Origin: Aerophototrophica crusticola
GTDB taxonomy: Bacteria > Pseudomonadota > Alphaproteobacteria > Azospirillales > Azospirillaceae
DNA length: 64,000 nt
Reading direction: 5' to 3'
Assembly (NCBI GenBank): GCA_001939945.1
Contig: MOEB01000002.1
Coordinates: 225,624 to 289,623 of the forward strand
This document shows, in pieces, positions 56,724 through 64,000 of the stretch. Each line of letters begins with the position of its first letter. Position 1 is the first letter of the stretch. The notes below the pieces were generated by a model. It did no database searches. It was given only the letters and a program-made list of their open reading frames with translations, and had not been told where the DNA came from. The position numbers were made by a program, and so were the translations under genes.

Positions 56724-58364
56724 ATGGCCGAGGCGTATAGGGGTACCGGCGTCACCAAGAGCCTGTGGATGGACACGGCACCCCTGCCGGAGGGGCCCCG
56801 CTCCATGCCGGAGGTGGACCCGCCGCCCCACGAATCCGGCCTGGACATGGCGTCCGCCGCCGCTTTCGCGCCGCCGGACTTCCTCAGCCATCAGGATACC
56901 CCCATCGACGTGGTGGTGGTCGGCGCCGGCATCTCCGGCCTGACCACCGCCTACTTGTTGGCGCGGGAGGGACGGCAGGTCTGGGTGCTGGACAAGGGTC
57001 CGGTGGGCGGCGGGGAGACCAGCCGCAGCACCGCCCACCTGGCCACCTACAGCGACGATGACTACCAGTTCCTGGAGGAGCAGCACGGGGAGGAGGGCGC
57101 CCGGCTGATCGCCGAGAGCTATGTCGCCGCCCGCGACATGGTGGGCCGCATCGCCCAGGCCGAGGGCATCCAGTGCGACTACCGCCGCCTGGACGCCTAC
57201 CTGTTCCTGGGCCCCAACGACGGTCCCGACTACCTGCGCAAGGAACTGGATGCCTGCCATCGGGCTGGGCTGGGCGACACCGAATGGGTGGAGGATTTCC
57301 GGCTGGGCGAGGGGTATCGCGGCCCGGCGCTGCGCTTCCCCGACCAGGCCCAGTTCGACCCGCAACGCTATGTGGTGGGAGTGGCGCAGGCCATCGAGAG
57401 GCTGGGTGGCAAGATCTTCTCCGGCCAGCACGTGACGGGCATCGAGGGTGGCCAGTGGGCCACCATCACCCTGGCCGACGGGCGGACGATGCGGGCCGAC
57501 AACTGCGTCGTCGCCACCAACTCCCCCATCGTCGACAAGGTGAAGATGCACACCAAGCAGGCGCCGTACCGGACCTATGTGGTCTGTCTGGCGGTGCCCA
57601 AAGGGTCCGTCGAGCCGGCCCTGTGGTGGGACACGCGGGACGTCTACCATTATGTCCGGCTGCAAGCCGCCCAGGACCAGGGCGCGGAAGACAACCTGAT
57701 CGTGGGCGGTGAGGACCACAAGGTGGGTGAGGCCCATGACATGGAGCAGCGCTTCCTGCGGCTGGAGGACTGGGCCCGCAAGCACTTCCCCATGGCGGGC
57801 CAGGTGACCCACCGCTGGTCCGGGCAGGTGTACGAGCCCTTTGACGGGCTGGCCTTCATCGGGCGCGACCCGGCCAACACCGCCAACATCCTGATCGCCA
57901 CCGGCGACAGCGGCCAGGGCACCACCCATGGCACCATCGCCGGCATGCTGCTGACCGACCTGCTGCAGCACCGTCCCAATGCCTGGGCGGGCCTGTACGA
58001 CCCGTCGCGCAAGCCCACCAAGCACCTGACGGAATACCTGACTGAGAACCTGGACGTGGCCCGGGAATACGCCAAGGGCCACCTCGGTCCCAGCGAGGCC
58101 AGCAGCGAGGCCGCCATCCCCGTCGGCCACGGCGCGGTGATGCGGGAGGGCGGCACCAAGGTGGCGGTCTATCGCGGGGAGGACGGCACCTTCACCCGGG
58201 TCTCGGCGACCTGCACCCACCTGGGCTGCACCGTGCATTGGAACGAGCTGGAGCGCAGCTGGGATTGCCCCTGCCACGGCAGCCGCTTCACCCCCGACGG
58301 CACCGTCATCGCCGGGCCGGCGGTGACGGCACTGAAGCCGGTGGACCACACGGGCCAGGGTTGA
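56724..58364 (+). CDS. FAD-dependent oxidoreductase fused to a Rieske [2Fe-2S] domain
   Basis: A 546-residue protein. An N-terminal ~60-residue extension precedes a DAO-type FAD domain (dinucleotide motif GAGISG, 67-72; GGGETSRSTAHLATY is the FAD-binding follow-up). The C-terminal domain is Rieske: Cys497/His499 in CTHLGC and Cys515/His518 in CPCH, with the extra Cys502 and Cys517 that form the bc1-type disulfide. It probably transfers electrons between a small-molecule donor and an iron-sulfur centre; substrate unknown. ATG 56724 was chosen since the earlier frame lies in the regulatory region. Confidence 0.92.
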   Translation: MAEAYRGTGVTKSLWMDTAPLPEGPRSMPEVDPPPHESGLDMASAAAFAPPDFLSHQDTPIDVVVVGAGISGLTTAYLLAREGRQVWVLDKGPVGGGETSRSTAHLATYSDDDYQFLEEQHGEEGARLIAESYVAARDMVGRIAQAEGIQCDYRRLDAYLFLGPNDGPDYLRKELDACHRAGLGDTEWVEDFRLGEGYRGPALRFPDQAQFDPQRYVVGVAQAIERLGGKIFSGQHVTGIEGGQWATITLADGRTMRADNCVVATNSPIVDKVKMHTKQAPYRTYVVCLAVPKGSVEPALWWDTRDVYHYVRLQAAQDQGAEDNLIVGGEDHKVGEAHDMEQRFLRLEDWARKHFPMAGQVTHRWSGQVYEPFDGLAFIGRDPANTANILIATGDSGQGTTHGTIAGMLLTDLLQHRPNAWAGLYDPSRKPTKHLTEYLTENLDVAREYAKGHLGPSEASSEAAIPVGHGAVMREGGTKVAVYRGEDGTFTRVSATCTHLGCTVHWNELERSWDCPCHGSRFTPDGTVIAGPAVTALKPVDHTGQG

Positions 58365-58479
58365 TCCGGAGATAGGCTCGCGGGGTGGGACGGCGCGTCC
58401 CACCCCGGCCTTGCGGTTGCGGGCGGGCGGCTTGGCGGCTAGGGTCCGGCCCCATCCCAAGCCCCCACGGACCCGTCCC

Positions 58480-59109
58480 ATGCGCCTGCCCCTGATCCTG
58501 TCCGCCGCCGCCCTGTCGCTGGCGTCACCCGCCCTGGCTGCCAAGCTGCCACCGCTGAGGGCGGAATATGCGGCGGTGCAGACACTGGTGGTGAACAGCG
58601 CGAAGACGGAGGCCAAGCTGGCCCATTCCCGCGGCAAGGAGCGGAGGGAGACCACGGTGGACGGACTGGCCAACCTGCTGCTGCTCCGCCCGGACAAGGC
58701 CAAGGCCTGGGTGGTCCAGCCGGAATCGGGCATGGCCATGGAGCTGACCCCCATGGACCCGGAGATCGGCATCGACCCCTCCGCGCTCGCCACCCTGGAA
58801 GGGGAGCCGGCGGGTAAGGAGAAGGTGGCGGGACTGGATACGGTGAAGTACCGGGTGCAGGACGTCTTCGCTGAGGGCGGTGGGTTTGACGGCCATGTCT
58901 GGTCCACGGAGGACGGCATCTATGCCAAGGTGGAGGGCACGGCCACCGACGGCGGCGAACCCGTCGCCGTGCGCATGGAGTTGCGCGAGGTGAAGCGCGG
59001 ACGCCAGGACCCGGCGTTGTTCGAACTGCCCGCCGGCGTGCGCCTAATGGACATGGGCACCCTGCCGGACCGTGTGCCGGCGCCGCCCGCGACTCCGGGT
59101 AAGCCGTGA
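58480..59109 (+). CDS. Exported LolA-like/DUF4412-type protein
   Basis: A 209-residue protein with a signal peptide (LILSAAALSLASPALAA). The mature part looks like the half-barrel of LolA-like periplasmic proteins: LRAEYAAVQTLVVNSAK, LLLLRPDKAKAWVVQPES, GLDTVKYRVQDVF, DGHVWSTEDGIYAKVEG and ELREVKRGRQDPALFELPAG. The last motif (xDPxLFxxPxG) is common to these families. It may bind lipid or sense the envelope; function unknown. ATG 58480 matches the signal peptide start. Confidence 0.72.
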   Translation: MRLPLILSAAALSLASPALAAKLPPLRAEYAAVQTLVVNSAKTEAKLAHSRGKERRETTVDGLANLLLLRPDKAKAWVVQPESGMAMELTPMDPEIGIDPSALATLEGEPAGKEKVAGLDTVKYRVQDVFAEGGGFDGHVWSTEDGIYAKVEGTATDGGEPVAVRMELREVKRGRQDPALFELPAGVRLMDMGTLPDRVPAPPATPGKP

Positions 59110-59114
59110 ATTCT

Positions 59115-59133
59115 CCCCCGCGGGTTGCGGGGG
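59115..59133 (+). terminator. GC hairpin after the exported protein gene
   Basis: CCCCCGC (59115-59121) pairs with GCGGGGG (59127-59133) around GGGTT, 6 bases after the stop. No T-run follows. It shares the stem of the REP-like arms near 51800 and may be a degenerate single copy of that repeat. Confidence 0.5.
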
Positions 59134-59253
59134 TCAGTGCAAGGCTGATTCCGCTAAGCGGTGATGTACTGGATGCCTGAGGCTTGGATGCTCGGGCCTT
59201 GTCCGACACCCGCCTCCCGAACCCCAGCCAGGTGCCAAGCCCGACCAACGGCT

Positions 59254-59282
59254 TTGCCGGGTAGGATTACCTGGGCTATAAC
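59254..59282 (+). promoter_or_regulatory. Candidate sigma-70 promoter for the peptide-binding protein gene
   Basis: TTGCCG (59254-59259) and TATAAC (59277-59282) are exactly 17 bases apart. Transcription would start near 59290 and give a ~170-base leader before ATG 59460. The remainder of the 350-base gap from 59110 to 59459 holds only the GC hairpin and no supported gene. Confidence 0.55.
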
Positions 59283-59459
59283 AACCCATGGATGGACCGG
59301 CTGCCGGACAATGTAGGAACGGTGTGCGCTGCTGCGGGTGAACGCGCCCTGTGGCTGCGGCTCCAAGCGCGCCATGCCGGGGATCTGCCGGCGCGGCCGA
59401 ATGTCCACCAGTTCGGGAGCGCCATGGGGAATCGGGGCTTGGCGACGGGAGGAAGGCTC

Positions 59460-61145
59460 ATGGCGCGGCGATGGCTGTTGGCGGGCCTGACCTTGGCGGC
59501 GGCCCTGTTCGGGCCCCTGCCGTCAGGGGCGGCGGATGTGCCGGCGGGCGAGGGCGCAGCCACCCTGACCATCGGCATCACCAGCTTCCCCGGCAATTTC
59601 CATCCCAACATCGAAGCCCAGGCGGCCAAATCCTACATGCTGTGGATGGCCTACCGGCCGTTCACCACCTTCGACAAGGACTGGAAGCTCACCTGCCTGC
59701 TCTGTGTCGAGTTGCCGACCGTCGAGAACGGCAACGCCTGGATGGCGCCCCTGCCGGACGGCTCGCCCGGCATCAAGGTCCGGTTCCGCATCGACCCGGA
59801 CGCCACCTGGGGTGACGGCAAGCCGGTGACCGCCCGGGACGCTGCCTTTGCCCTGGAGGTGGGGAAGAACGCCCAGTCCGGCTTCAGCAATTCCCGCCTG
59901 TACCAGCAGGACATCGCCGGCATCGAGGTGGAGGATGAGAAGACCTTCGTCCTGCACCGGAAATATGTCTGCGACTACAACCAGATCAACGACTTCCGCC
60001 TGCTGCCGGAGCATCTGGAGGGCCCGGTCTTCCGTGCCAACCCGGGGGAGTATCTGAAGCGGAACCTGTACGACACGGACACCCTGAACCCCGGCCTCTG
60101 GTTCGGGCCCTACAGGCCCGTGCGCATGACCCGCGGCGCCTTCGTCGTGTTCGAGCGCAATCCCACCTGGAAGGGCAATCCGCCGGCCTTCGACCAGATC
60201 GTCGTCAAGTCGGTGGAGAACAACACCGCCCTGGAGCAGACCCTGGTGGCGGGCGGCGTGGACATGGTGGCGGGGGAGGTGGGCTTCAACGTGGTGCAGG
60301 GTGCCCAGTTGGAGCGGCGGGTGGGTGACCGGATGAACGTGGTCTGGAAGCCCAGCCTGTCCTACTTCCACATGGACCTGCGGCACGACCACCCGGCCCT
60401 GAAGGACCGCCGGGTGCGCCAAGCCCTGATGTATGCCATGGACCGCGGCCTGATCGTGGATGAGCTGTTCTATGGCAAGGGGCTGGTGGCCGACACGCAC
60501 ATCAACCCGCTGAACCAGGTCTTCCACGAGGGCGTCTACCGCTACGCCTACGACCCGGCCAAGGCGGCGGCCCTGTTGGATGAGGCCGGGTGGACCCTGC
60601 GGCCCGACGGCTGGCGCTACGATTCGCAGGGGCGGCAACTGAAGCTGGAGTTGCTGGCCGCGGCGTCGGACCGGACGCTGGAGCTGTTGCAGCAGGTGGT
60701 GCAGGACATGTGGCGCCGGGTTGGCATCGCCACCGAGCTGCGCACCGTCACCACCCGGGTCATGTTCGGGGAGTTCCTGCGAAAGCGCACCTTCGGTGGC
60801 CTGACCATGTTCACTTGGCAGAGCAGCCCCAACGACGTGCCGGAGACGGTGCTCCAGACCACCTACATCCCCACGGAGCAGAATGGCTGGTCCGGCCAGA
60901 ATTACGGTGGTTACAGCGTGCCGGAGATGGACGATTTGCTGGTGAAGATGGAGAATGTCTGCCAGCCCGAGGAGAACGCGGCCCTGTGGCGCCGCTTCCA
61001 GGACCTGTATGCGGAGGACCTGCCGGCTTTGCCGCTCTGGTTCCGGTCCCAGGTCTTCTTCATGCCCAAATGGCTCAAGGGGCTGGAGCCCACGGGCCAT
61101 CAGTACCACAGCACCCAATGGGTGGAGAATTGGACCCGGGAATGA
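59460..61145 (+). CDS. ABC transporter substrate-binding protein, peptide/nickel family
   Basis: A 561-residue periplasmic binding protein of solute-binding family 5 with a signal peptide (LLAGLTLAAALFGPLPSGAA). Family segments are AYRPFTTFDKDWKLTCLLC, WGDGKPVTARDAAFALEVG, DRRVRQALMYAMDRGLIVDE (from KDRRVRQALMYAMDRG) and YAYDPAKAAALLDEAGW. It probably captures oligopeptides. ATG 59460 has a GGGAGGA ribosome-binding site. No permease or ATPase genes follow, so the membrane partners are elsewhere. The next gene encodes a secreted isomerase. Confidence 0.93.
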   Translation: MARRWLLAGLTLAAALFGPLPSGAADVPAGEGAATLTIGITSFPGNFHPNIEAQAAKSYMLWMAYRPFTTFDKDWKLTCLLCVELPTVENGNAWMAPLPDGSPGIKVRFRIDPDATWGDGKPVTARDAAFALEVGKNAQSGFSNSRLYQQDIAGIEVEDEKTFVLHRKYVCDYNQINDFRLLPEHLEGPVFRANPGEYLKRNLYDTDTLNPGLWFGPYRPVRMTRGAFVVFERNPTWKGNPPAFDQIVVKSVENNTALEQTLVAGGVDMVAGEVGFNVVQGAQLERRVGDRMNVVWKPSLSYFHMDLRHDHPALKDRRVRQALMYAMDRGLIVDELFYGKGLVADTHINPLNQVFHEGVYRYAYDPAKAAALLDEAGWTLRPDGWRYDSQGRQLKLELLAAASDRTLELLQQVVQDMWRRVGIATELRTVTTRVMFGEFLRKRTFGGLTMFTWQSSPNDVPETVLQTTYIPTEQNGWSGQNYGGYSVPEMDDLLVKMENVCQPEENAALWRRFQDLYAEDLPALPLWFRSQVFFMPKWLKGLEPTGHQYHSTQWVENWTRE

Positions 61146-61221
61146 CCGCCCTCGACTTGCCATGTTGGGGTTGCTAGATGCAGCCCCAGTTGCCTGATGT
61201 CGCCGCCGGAGTGGCCCCCTG

Positions 61222-61770
61222 ATGAAGACCCGTACCCTTGTCCTGATCGCCACCCTGCTGGCCATGCCGCCCGCCGGCCTGATCGCCATGGCCCAGCAGG
61301 CGCCATCGACGCCGCCGGAAGCCGCGCAGCCCACACCCGACCCGCAGCGCCAGTACCTGGCCCAGAATGCCAAGCAGCCGGGTTGGCAGGTCACGCCCAG
61401 CGGGCTCCAGTTCAAGATTGACCAGCGCGCCACCAATCCCGCCGCCGTCCGCCCGGCCCTGACCGACATCGTGACCGTCCACTACCGCGGCACGCTGATC
61501 GACGGGAAGGAGTTCGACAGCAGCTACAAGCGGGGCCAGCCGGCCACCTTCCCCCTGAACCGCCTGATCCGTGGCTGGCAGGAGGGCATCTCCATGATGC
61601 GGGTGGGGGAGAAGTGGCAGTTTGCCATCCCGTCCGACCTGGGCTATGGCCCCAAGGGGGCTGGCGACGACATCCCTCCGGGGGCGACCCTCCTGTTCAC
61701 GGTGGAGCTGTTGGACGTCCGCAAGCCGGACAACACCAACCTGCTGGACCCGAAGAACTGGGGCCGGTGA
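61222..61770 (+). CDS. Exported FKBP-type peptidyl-prolyl isomerase
   Basis: A 182-residue protein with a signal peptide (LVLIATLLAMPPAGLIAMA), a short Pro/Gln-rich linker, and one C-terminal FKBP domain (ITVHYRGTL type: IVTVHYRGTLIDGKEFDSSY, VIPGWQE-like LIRGWQEGISMMRVGEKW, LGYGP and IPPGATLLFTVELLDV). It would speed proline isomerisation in periplasmic proteins. It ends with DPKNWGR. Family identity is clear from the Tyr, Asp, Phe and Trp pocket residues. Confidence 0.93.
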   Translation: MKTRTLVLIATLLAMPPAGLIAMAQQAPSTPPEAAQPTPDPQRQYLAQNAKQPGWQVTPSGLQFKIDQRATNPAAVRPALTDIVTVHYRGTLIDGKEFDSSYKRGQPATFPLNRLIRGWQEGISMMRVGEKWQFAIPSDLGYGPKGAGDDIPPGATLLFTVELLDVRKPDNTNLLDPKNWGR

Positions 61771-61859
61771 GCATCTGATCCGGTGAGGGGCGGGGAACTG
61801 CCCGTCCCCCTTCCGCAGATGCGACTTTCGAATTCGAAGGTCGCGGCGCCGCGCGCCGG

Positions 61860-63011
61860 CTATGGCGCCTTCCGCATCAGGAACTCCCGCCCAACCTTGA
61901 CCCGCCTTACACCGTCATATTCGACGATGTCGGCGGTGGCGTAGGTCTCCGACCATTTGTCCGGCAGGTAGCTGCCGGTTCCCACCACGTCGATGGGGGC
62001 AAGGGCATCGGCCATCACGCGGCACTTTTCCGGGTTGAAGCCGCTGCTGGCGACGATCTTGGCCTTTGGGAAACCCGCCTCATCCAGCCTTTCCCGCATC
62101 CAGTGGATGGCGGCGGCAGAGACGCCGGGGCCGATCAGGTGGCGGAGTTCGCCTTCGTCCCGATAACCGCGCAGGCAGGCCGGGGCGCGGCGTTCCAGCA
62201 CGGCATAGCTCTGCGGCGGGTCCAACCCCTCCACGAAACGGCCGCCGGGCGTGTCCAGGCGGAAGGATAGGTCTCCCGCCGCCGCCAGGTCGGGAAACCG
62301 GCGGCAGACTTCCAGGCTGTCGCTGACCTCCCGGCCGAAATAATCGCAGAGCACGGTCATGGGCTCGTCCGGGAAGGTCTCCCGGTACATCTCCGCGGCC
62401 CGCAGGGTAGAGCCGGCATAGCCGATCAAGGCGTGGGGCATGGTGCCCAGGCCGCGGGGCTTGCCAAAATGGTGTGCCGTGGCGTCGGTGGCGTTGCCGA
62501 CGAAACCCACGGCGCCGTCCTTGCGCCGGGCGCGGGCGGAACCGACGGAGGCGGCGTAGGCCATCAGCTCAGCCATCTCGGTGCCGGCGCAGTGGCGGGC
62601 ATCCATGGCCAGGAAGGCCACCTTGGGCAGGCCCGCGGTCATCATGTAGGCGTTGTATGCGGCCACACAGGCAGGGCCCAGCTTCATCAGGAACAAGGTC
62701 TCCAACTCCACCAGCCGGGAGAAGGGGCCTGAGATCCACATCATCGGCTCACCCGCGCCGACCCACTTGCCCTCCTCATAGTTCTGCTGGATGTCCGGCG
62801 TGAAGCCGCGGGCGGCACCGGTATCGAGGAGCCACTCCAGGGCAAGGCGCGGGGCGAAGACCACCGGGCGGCGCATGAAGACGGCATAGGTCACGTTGGC
62901 GTCGCCGAACCGCTCCACGATGGCCCGGGTCCGCTGGAAATAGACGTCGGTCCAGCGCGGCACGTCTTCGGCCGGGGGCGGGGACGGTGGGAGACGTTTC
63001 TGGTCGGCCAT
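61860..63011 (-). CDS. Nicotinate phosphoribosyltransferase-like protein
   Basis: A 383-residue protein of the nicotinate/quinolinate phosphoribosyltransferase fold: DVYFQRTRAIVERFG (start), FSRLVELETLFLMKLG, RHCAGTEMAELMAYAAS, FGKPRGLGTMPHALIGYAG and IVASSGFNPEKCRVMADAL. The last two contain the His and the phosphate-binding loop of NAPRTases. It would make nicotinate mononucleotide for NAD salvage, complementing nadE. It is shorter than E. coli PncB, so activity and substrate need checking. ATG 63011 is the only plausible start near the domain. Confidence 0.85.
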   Translation of the reverse strand: MADQKRLPPSPPPAEDVPRWTDVYFQRTRAIVERFGDANVTYAVFMRRPVVFAPRLALEWLLDTGAARGFTPDIQQNYEEGKWVGAGEPMMWISGPFSRLVELETLFLMKLGPACVAAYNAYMMTAGLPKVAFLAMDARHCAGTEMAELMAYAASVGSARARRKDGAVGFVGNATDATAHHFGKPRGLGTMPHALIGYAGSTLRAAEMYRETFPDEPMTVLCDYFGREVSDSLEVCRRFPDLAAAGDLSFRLDTPGGRFVEGLDPPQSYAVLERRAPACLRGYRDEGELRHLIGPGVSAAAIHWMRERLDEAGFPKAKIVASSGFNPEKCRVMADALAPIDVVGTGSYLPDKWSETYATADIVEYDGVRRVKVGREFLMRKAP

Positions 63012-63191
63012 GGCGGTGTCCGCTCTCTCGGTGGCTTTCGGCCAGATAAACACCCCCCGGGGAAAAACGGTAGGCCCGTAACGATCTGCCCCCGACCCTG
63101 TTGGGGAGCACGGCAGGGACGGTTGGGGGGAACGCCCCGAGCGGTCCGCCATCCTGCCCTGAGAACGGAACCCTGAGAGGACGCGACAACC

Positions 63192-63692
63192 ATGGCCACG
63201 AAGTCCATGAAAGACCTGCTGGTCGAAGAACTGCGCGACATCTATGACGCGGAGAAGCAGGCCCTGAAGGCCTACCCGAAGATCATGAAGGCCGTTCAGA
63301 ACGAGCAGCTCAAGAAGGCCTTCGAGACCCACCGCGAGCAGACCGATGGCCAAGTGGAGCGCCTCAAGCAGTGCTTCGAGCTGCTTGACCAGCGTCCCCG
63401 CGCCAAGCACTGCGACGCCATGGAGGGCCTGATCGAGGAGGCCCAGAGCCTGCTGGACGAGGGCCTGCCGCCCCAGCTGCTGGACGCCGCCATCCTGGCC
63501 GCCGCCCAGAAGATGGAGCATTACGAGATCGCCGCGTACGGCACCGTCCATGCCTATGCCGAGGCTTGCGGCCTGAATGACGTGGCGAAGCTGCTGGAGC
63601 AGACCCTGGCGGAGGAGAAGCAGACCGACGAGCTGCTGAACCGCATCGCCATCGAGGACGTGAACAAGAAGGCCATGCAGGCGGCGGCGTAA
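63192..63692 (+). CDS. DUF892 (YciE/YciF-like) ferritin-like protein
   Basis: A 166-residue four-helix protein of the DUF892 family. MKDLLVEELRDIYDAEKQAL opens helix 1, and iron-type ligands Glu, His and Glu recur in each helix: EELRDIYDAEKQ, THREQTDGQVERL, KMEHYEIAAYGT and AEEKQTDELLN. Members are associated with stress response and their metal-dependent activity is not well known. ATG 63192 follows GAGAGGAC. The gene ends in a perfect terminator and so is monocistronic. Confidence 0.95.
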   Translation: MATKSMKDLLVEELRDIYDAEKQALKAYPKIMKAVQNEQLKKAFETHREQTDGQVERLKQCFELLDQRPRAKHCDAMEGLIEEAQSLLDEGLPPQLLDAAILAAAQKMEHYEIAAYGTVHAYAEACGLNDVAKLLEQTLAEEKQTDELLNRIAIEDVNKKAMQAAA

Positions 63693-63716
63693 GCTTCCGA
63701 CTGCCGGACATGGGAA

Positions 63717-63746
63717 GGGCCGCCCCGGCAAGGGGCGGCCCTTTTT
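63717..63746 (+). terminator. Rho-independent terminator of the DUF892 gene
   Basis: A perfect 10-bp stem, GGGCCGCCCC (63717-63726) with GGGGCGGCCC (63732-63741), has a GGCAA loop, followed by TTTTT at 63742-63746. Confidence 0.92.
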
Positions 63747-63762
63747 CATTGCGCTGCCCGTT

Positions 63763-64000
63763 TCAGCGCCGGGGCGGCGGGCCCGGCGGATCGTCATCGT
63801 CGTGGCCGTCCCGGCTGTCCACTCGGGGCGGGGGCAGGGTGCCGTTGGCCTGGGCCTCGGCCATTGTCCTGACCAGGGTGGCGTGGAGCTTGTCCGCCAC
63901 CTGCTCTCCGTGGGCACGCAGGTTGGCCAGGGCGGCGTCCGCGGCGGCGGGGTCGAAAGGCCGCGCCCCCAGGGCCGCGGCCACCTGCTGCCGCGCTTCC
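63763..64000 (-). CDS. Spy/CpxP-like heavy-metal resistance protein, C-terminal part
   Basis: Open from the window edge (64000) to the stop at 63763-63765; the 5' end lies outside. The visible ~78 residues include EARQQVAAALGARPFDPAA, AALANLRAHGEQVADKLHATL and a C-terminal Asp/Pro-rich tail. The pattern is that of periplasmic heavy-metal sensor/resistance proteins (Spy/CpxP, Metal_resist), but part of the domain is missing. No signal peptide can be checked. Confidence 0.6.
   Translation of the reverse strand, partial: EARQQVAAALGARPFDPAAADAALANLRAHGEQVADKLHATLVRTMAEAQANGTLPPPRVDSRDGHDDDDPPGPPPRR

Noticed and set aside
56664..58919. Minus-strand frame opposite the FAD-Rieske gene
   Set aside because: Antisense shadow with low-complexity content; the real gene shows complete FAD and Rieske motifs.
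59292..59459. Upstream start for the peptide-binding protein
   Set aside because: A better ribosome-binding site and a proper signal peptide begin at 59460, and a promoter-like pair sits at 59254-59282.
59523..61469. Minus-strand frame opposite the peptide-binding protein gene
   Set aside because: Antisense shadow; no start signal and no domain.

Overview
This window is chromosomal DNA from a high-GC alphaproteobacterium. The evidence is the short prolyl-tRNA synthetase without an editing insert, GTTC-N7-GTTC type LexA boxes at lexA, LpxI rather than LpxH, a class II DAHP synthase, and the gene order itself. A member of the Rhodospirillales/Azospirillaceae is likely, but that placement is inference and no 16S gene is present.

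Layout. 1-7495: the 3' end of an adenine deaminase gene, a lone AbrB-type antitoxin gene, proS, an MFS exporter, the lipoprotein-release genes lolC-lolE-lolD with overlapping ends, and an AlkA-type DNA glycosylase. 7496-9981: an accessory interval with AT-rich non-coding DNA, one small YjzC-like gene with its own terminator, and a secreted metallophosphoesterase. 10173-29105: dnaE, a UbiC-like gene on the other strand, then rpsB-tsf-pyrH-frr-uppS-cdsA-dxr-rseP-bamA-skp-lpxD-fabZ-lpxA-lpxI-lpxB, which joins translation and isoprenoid/phospholipid supply to outer-membrane and lipid A assembly. 29131-40212: mostly on the minus strand, trpG-trpD-trpC-moaC-(AT-rich unknown gene)-moeA-lexA and gltX-gltA-(small membrane protein), with comEC on the plus strand between lexA and gltX. 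This order is a known conserved alphaproteobacterial arrangement, so the genes that interrupt it stand out.

40348-64000 is more mosaic. It holds cueR with a divergent polysaccharide deacetylase and a CopZ-like copper chaperone, a VOC protein, an epoxide-hydrolase-like enzyme, mnmA, a lipoprotein of the endonuclease/exonuclease/phosphatase fold, a PPOX flavoprotein, a CAT-anticodon tRNA, an AsmA-like protein with a long Gly-rich tail, an AmpG-like permease, DAHP synthase, a secreted amidohydrolase, cheY-cheZ, nadE, an FAD oxidoreductase fused to a Rieske domain, a LolA-like secreted protein, a peptide-ABC binding protein, an FKBP isomerase, a nicotinate phosphoribosyltransferase-like gene, a DUF892 ferritin-like gene and a partial Spy/CpxP-like gene.

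No CRISPR array, transposase, prophage or complete defence system was seen. The features most worth a second look are the AT-rich gene embedded with translational overlap between moaC and moeA, the small YjzC-like gene island before dnaE, the 49-bp dyad between nadE and the Rieske oxidoreductase, the nested palindromes after the amidohydrolase, the AsmA-like Gly-rich protein, and the two LexA boxes at lexA.
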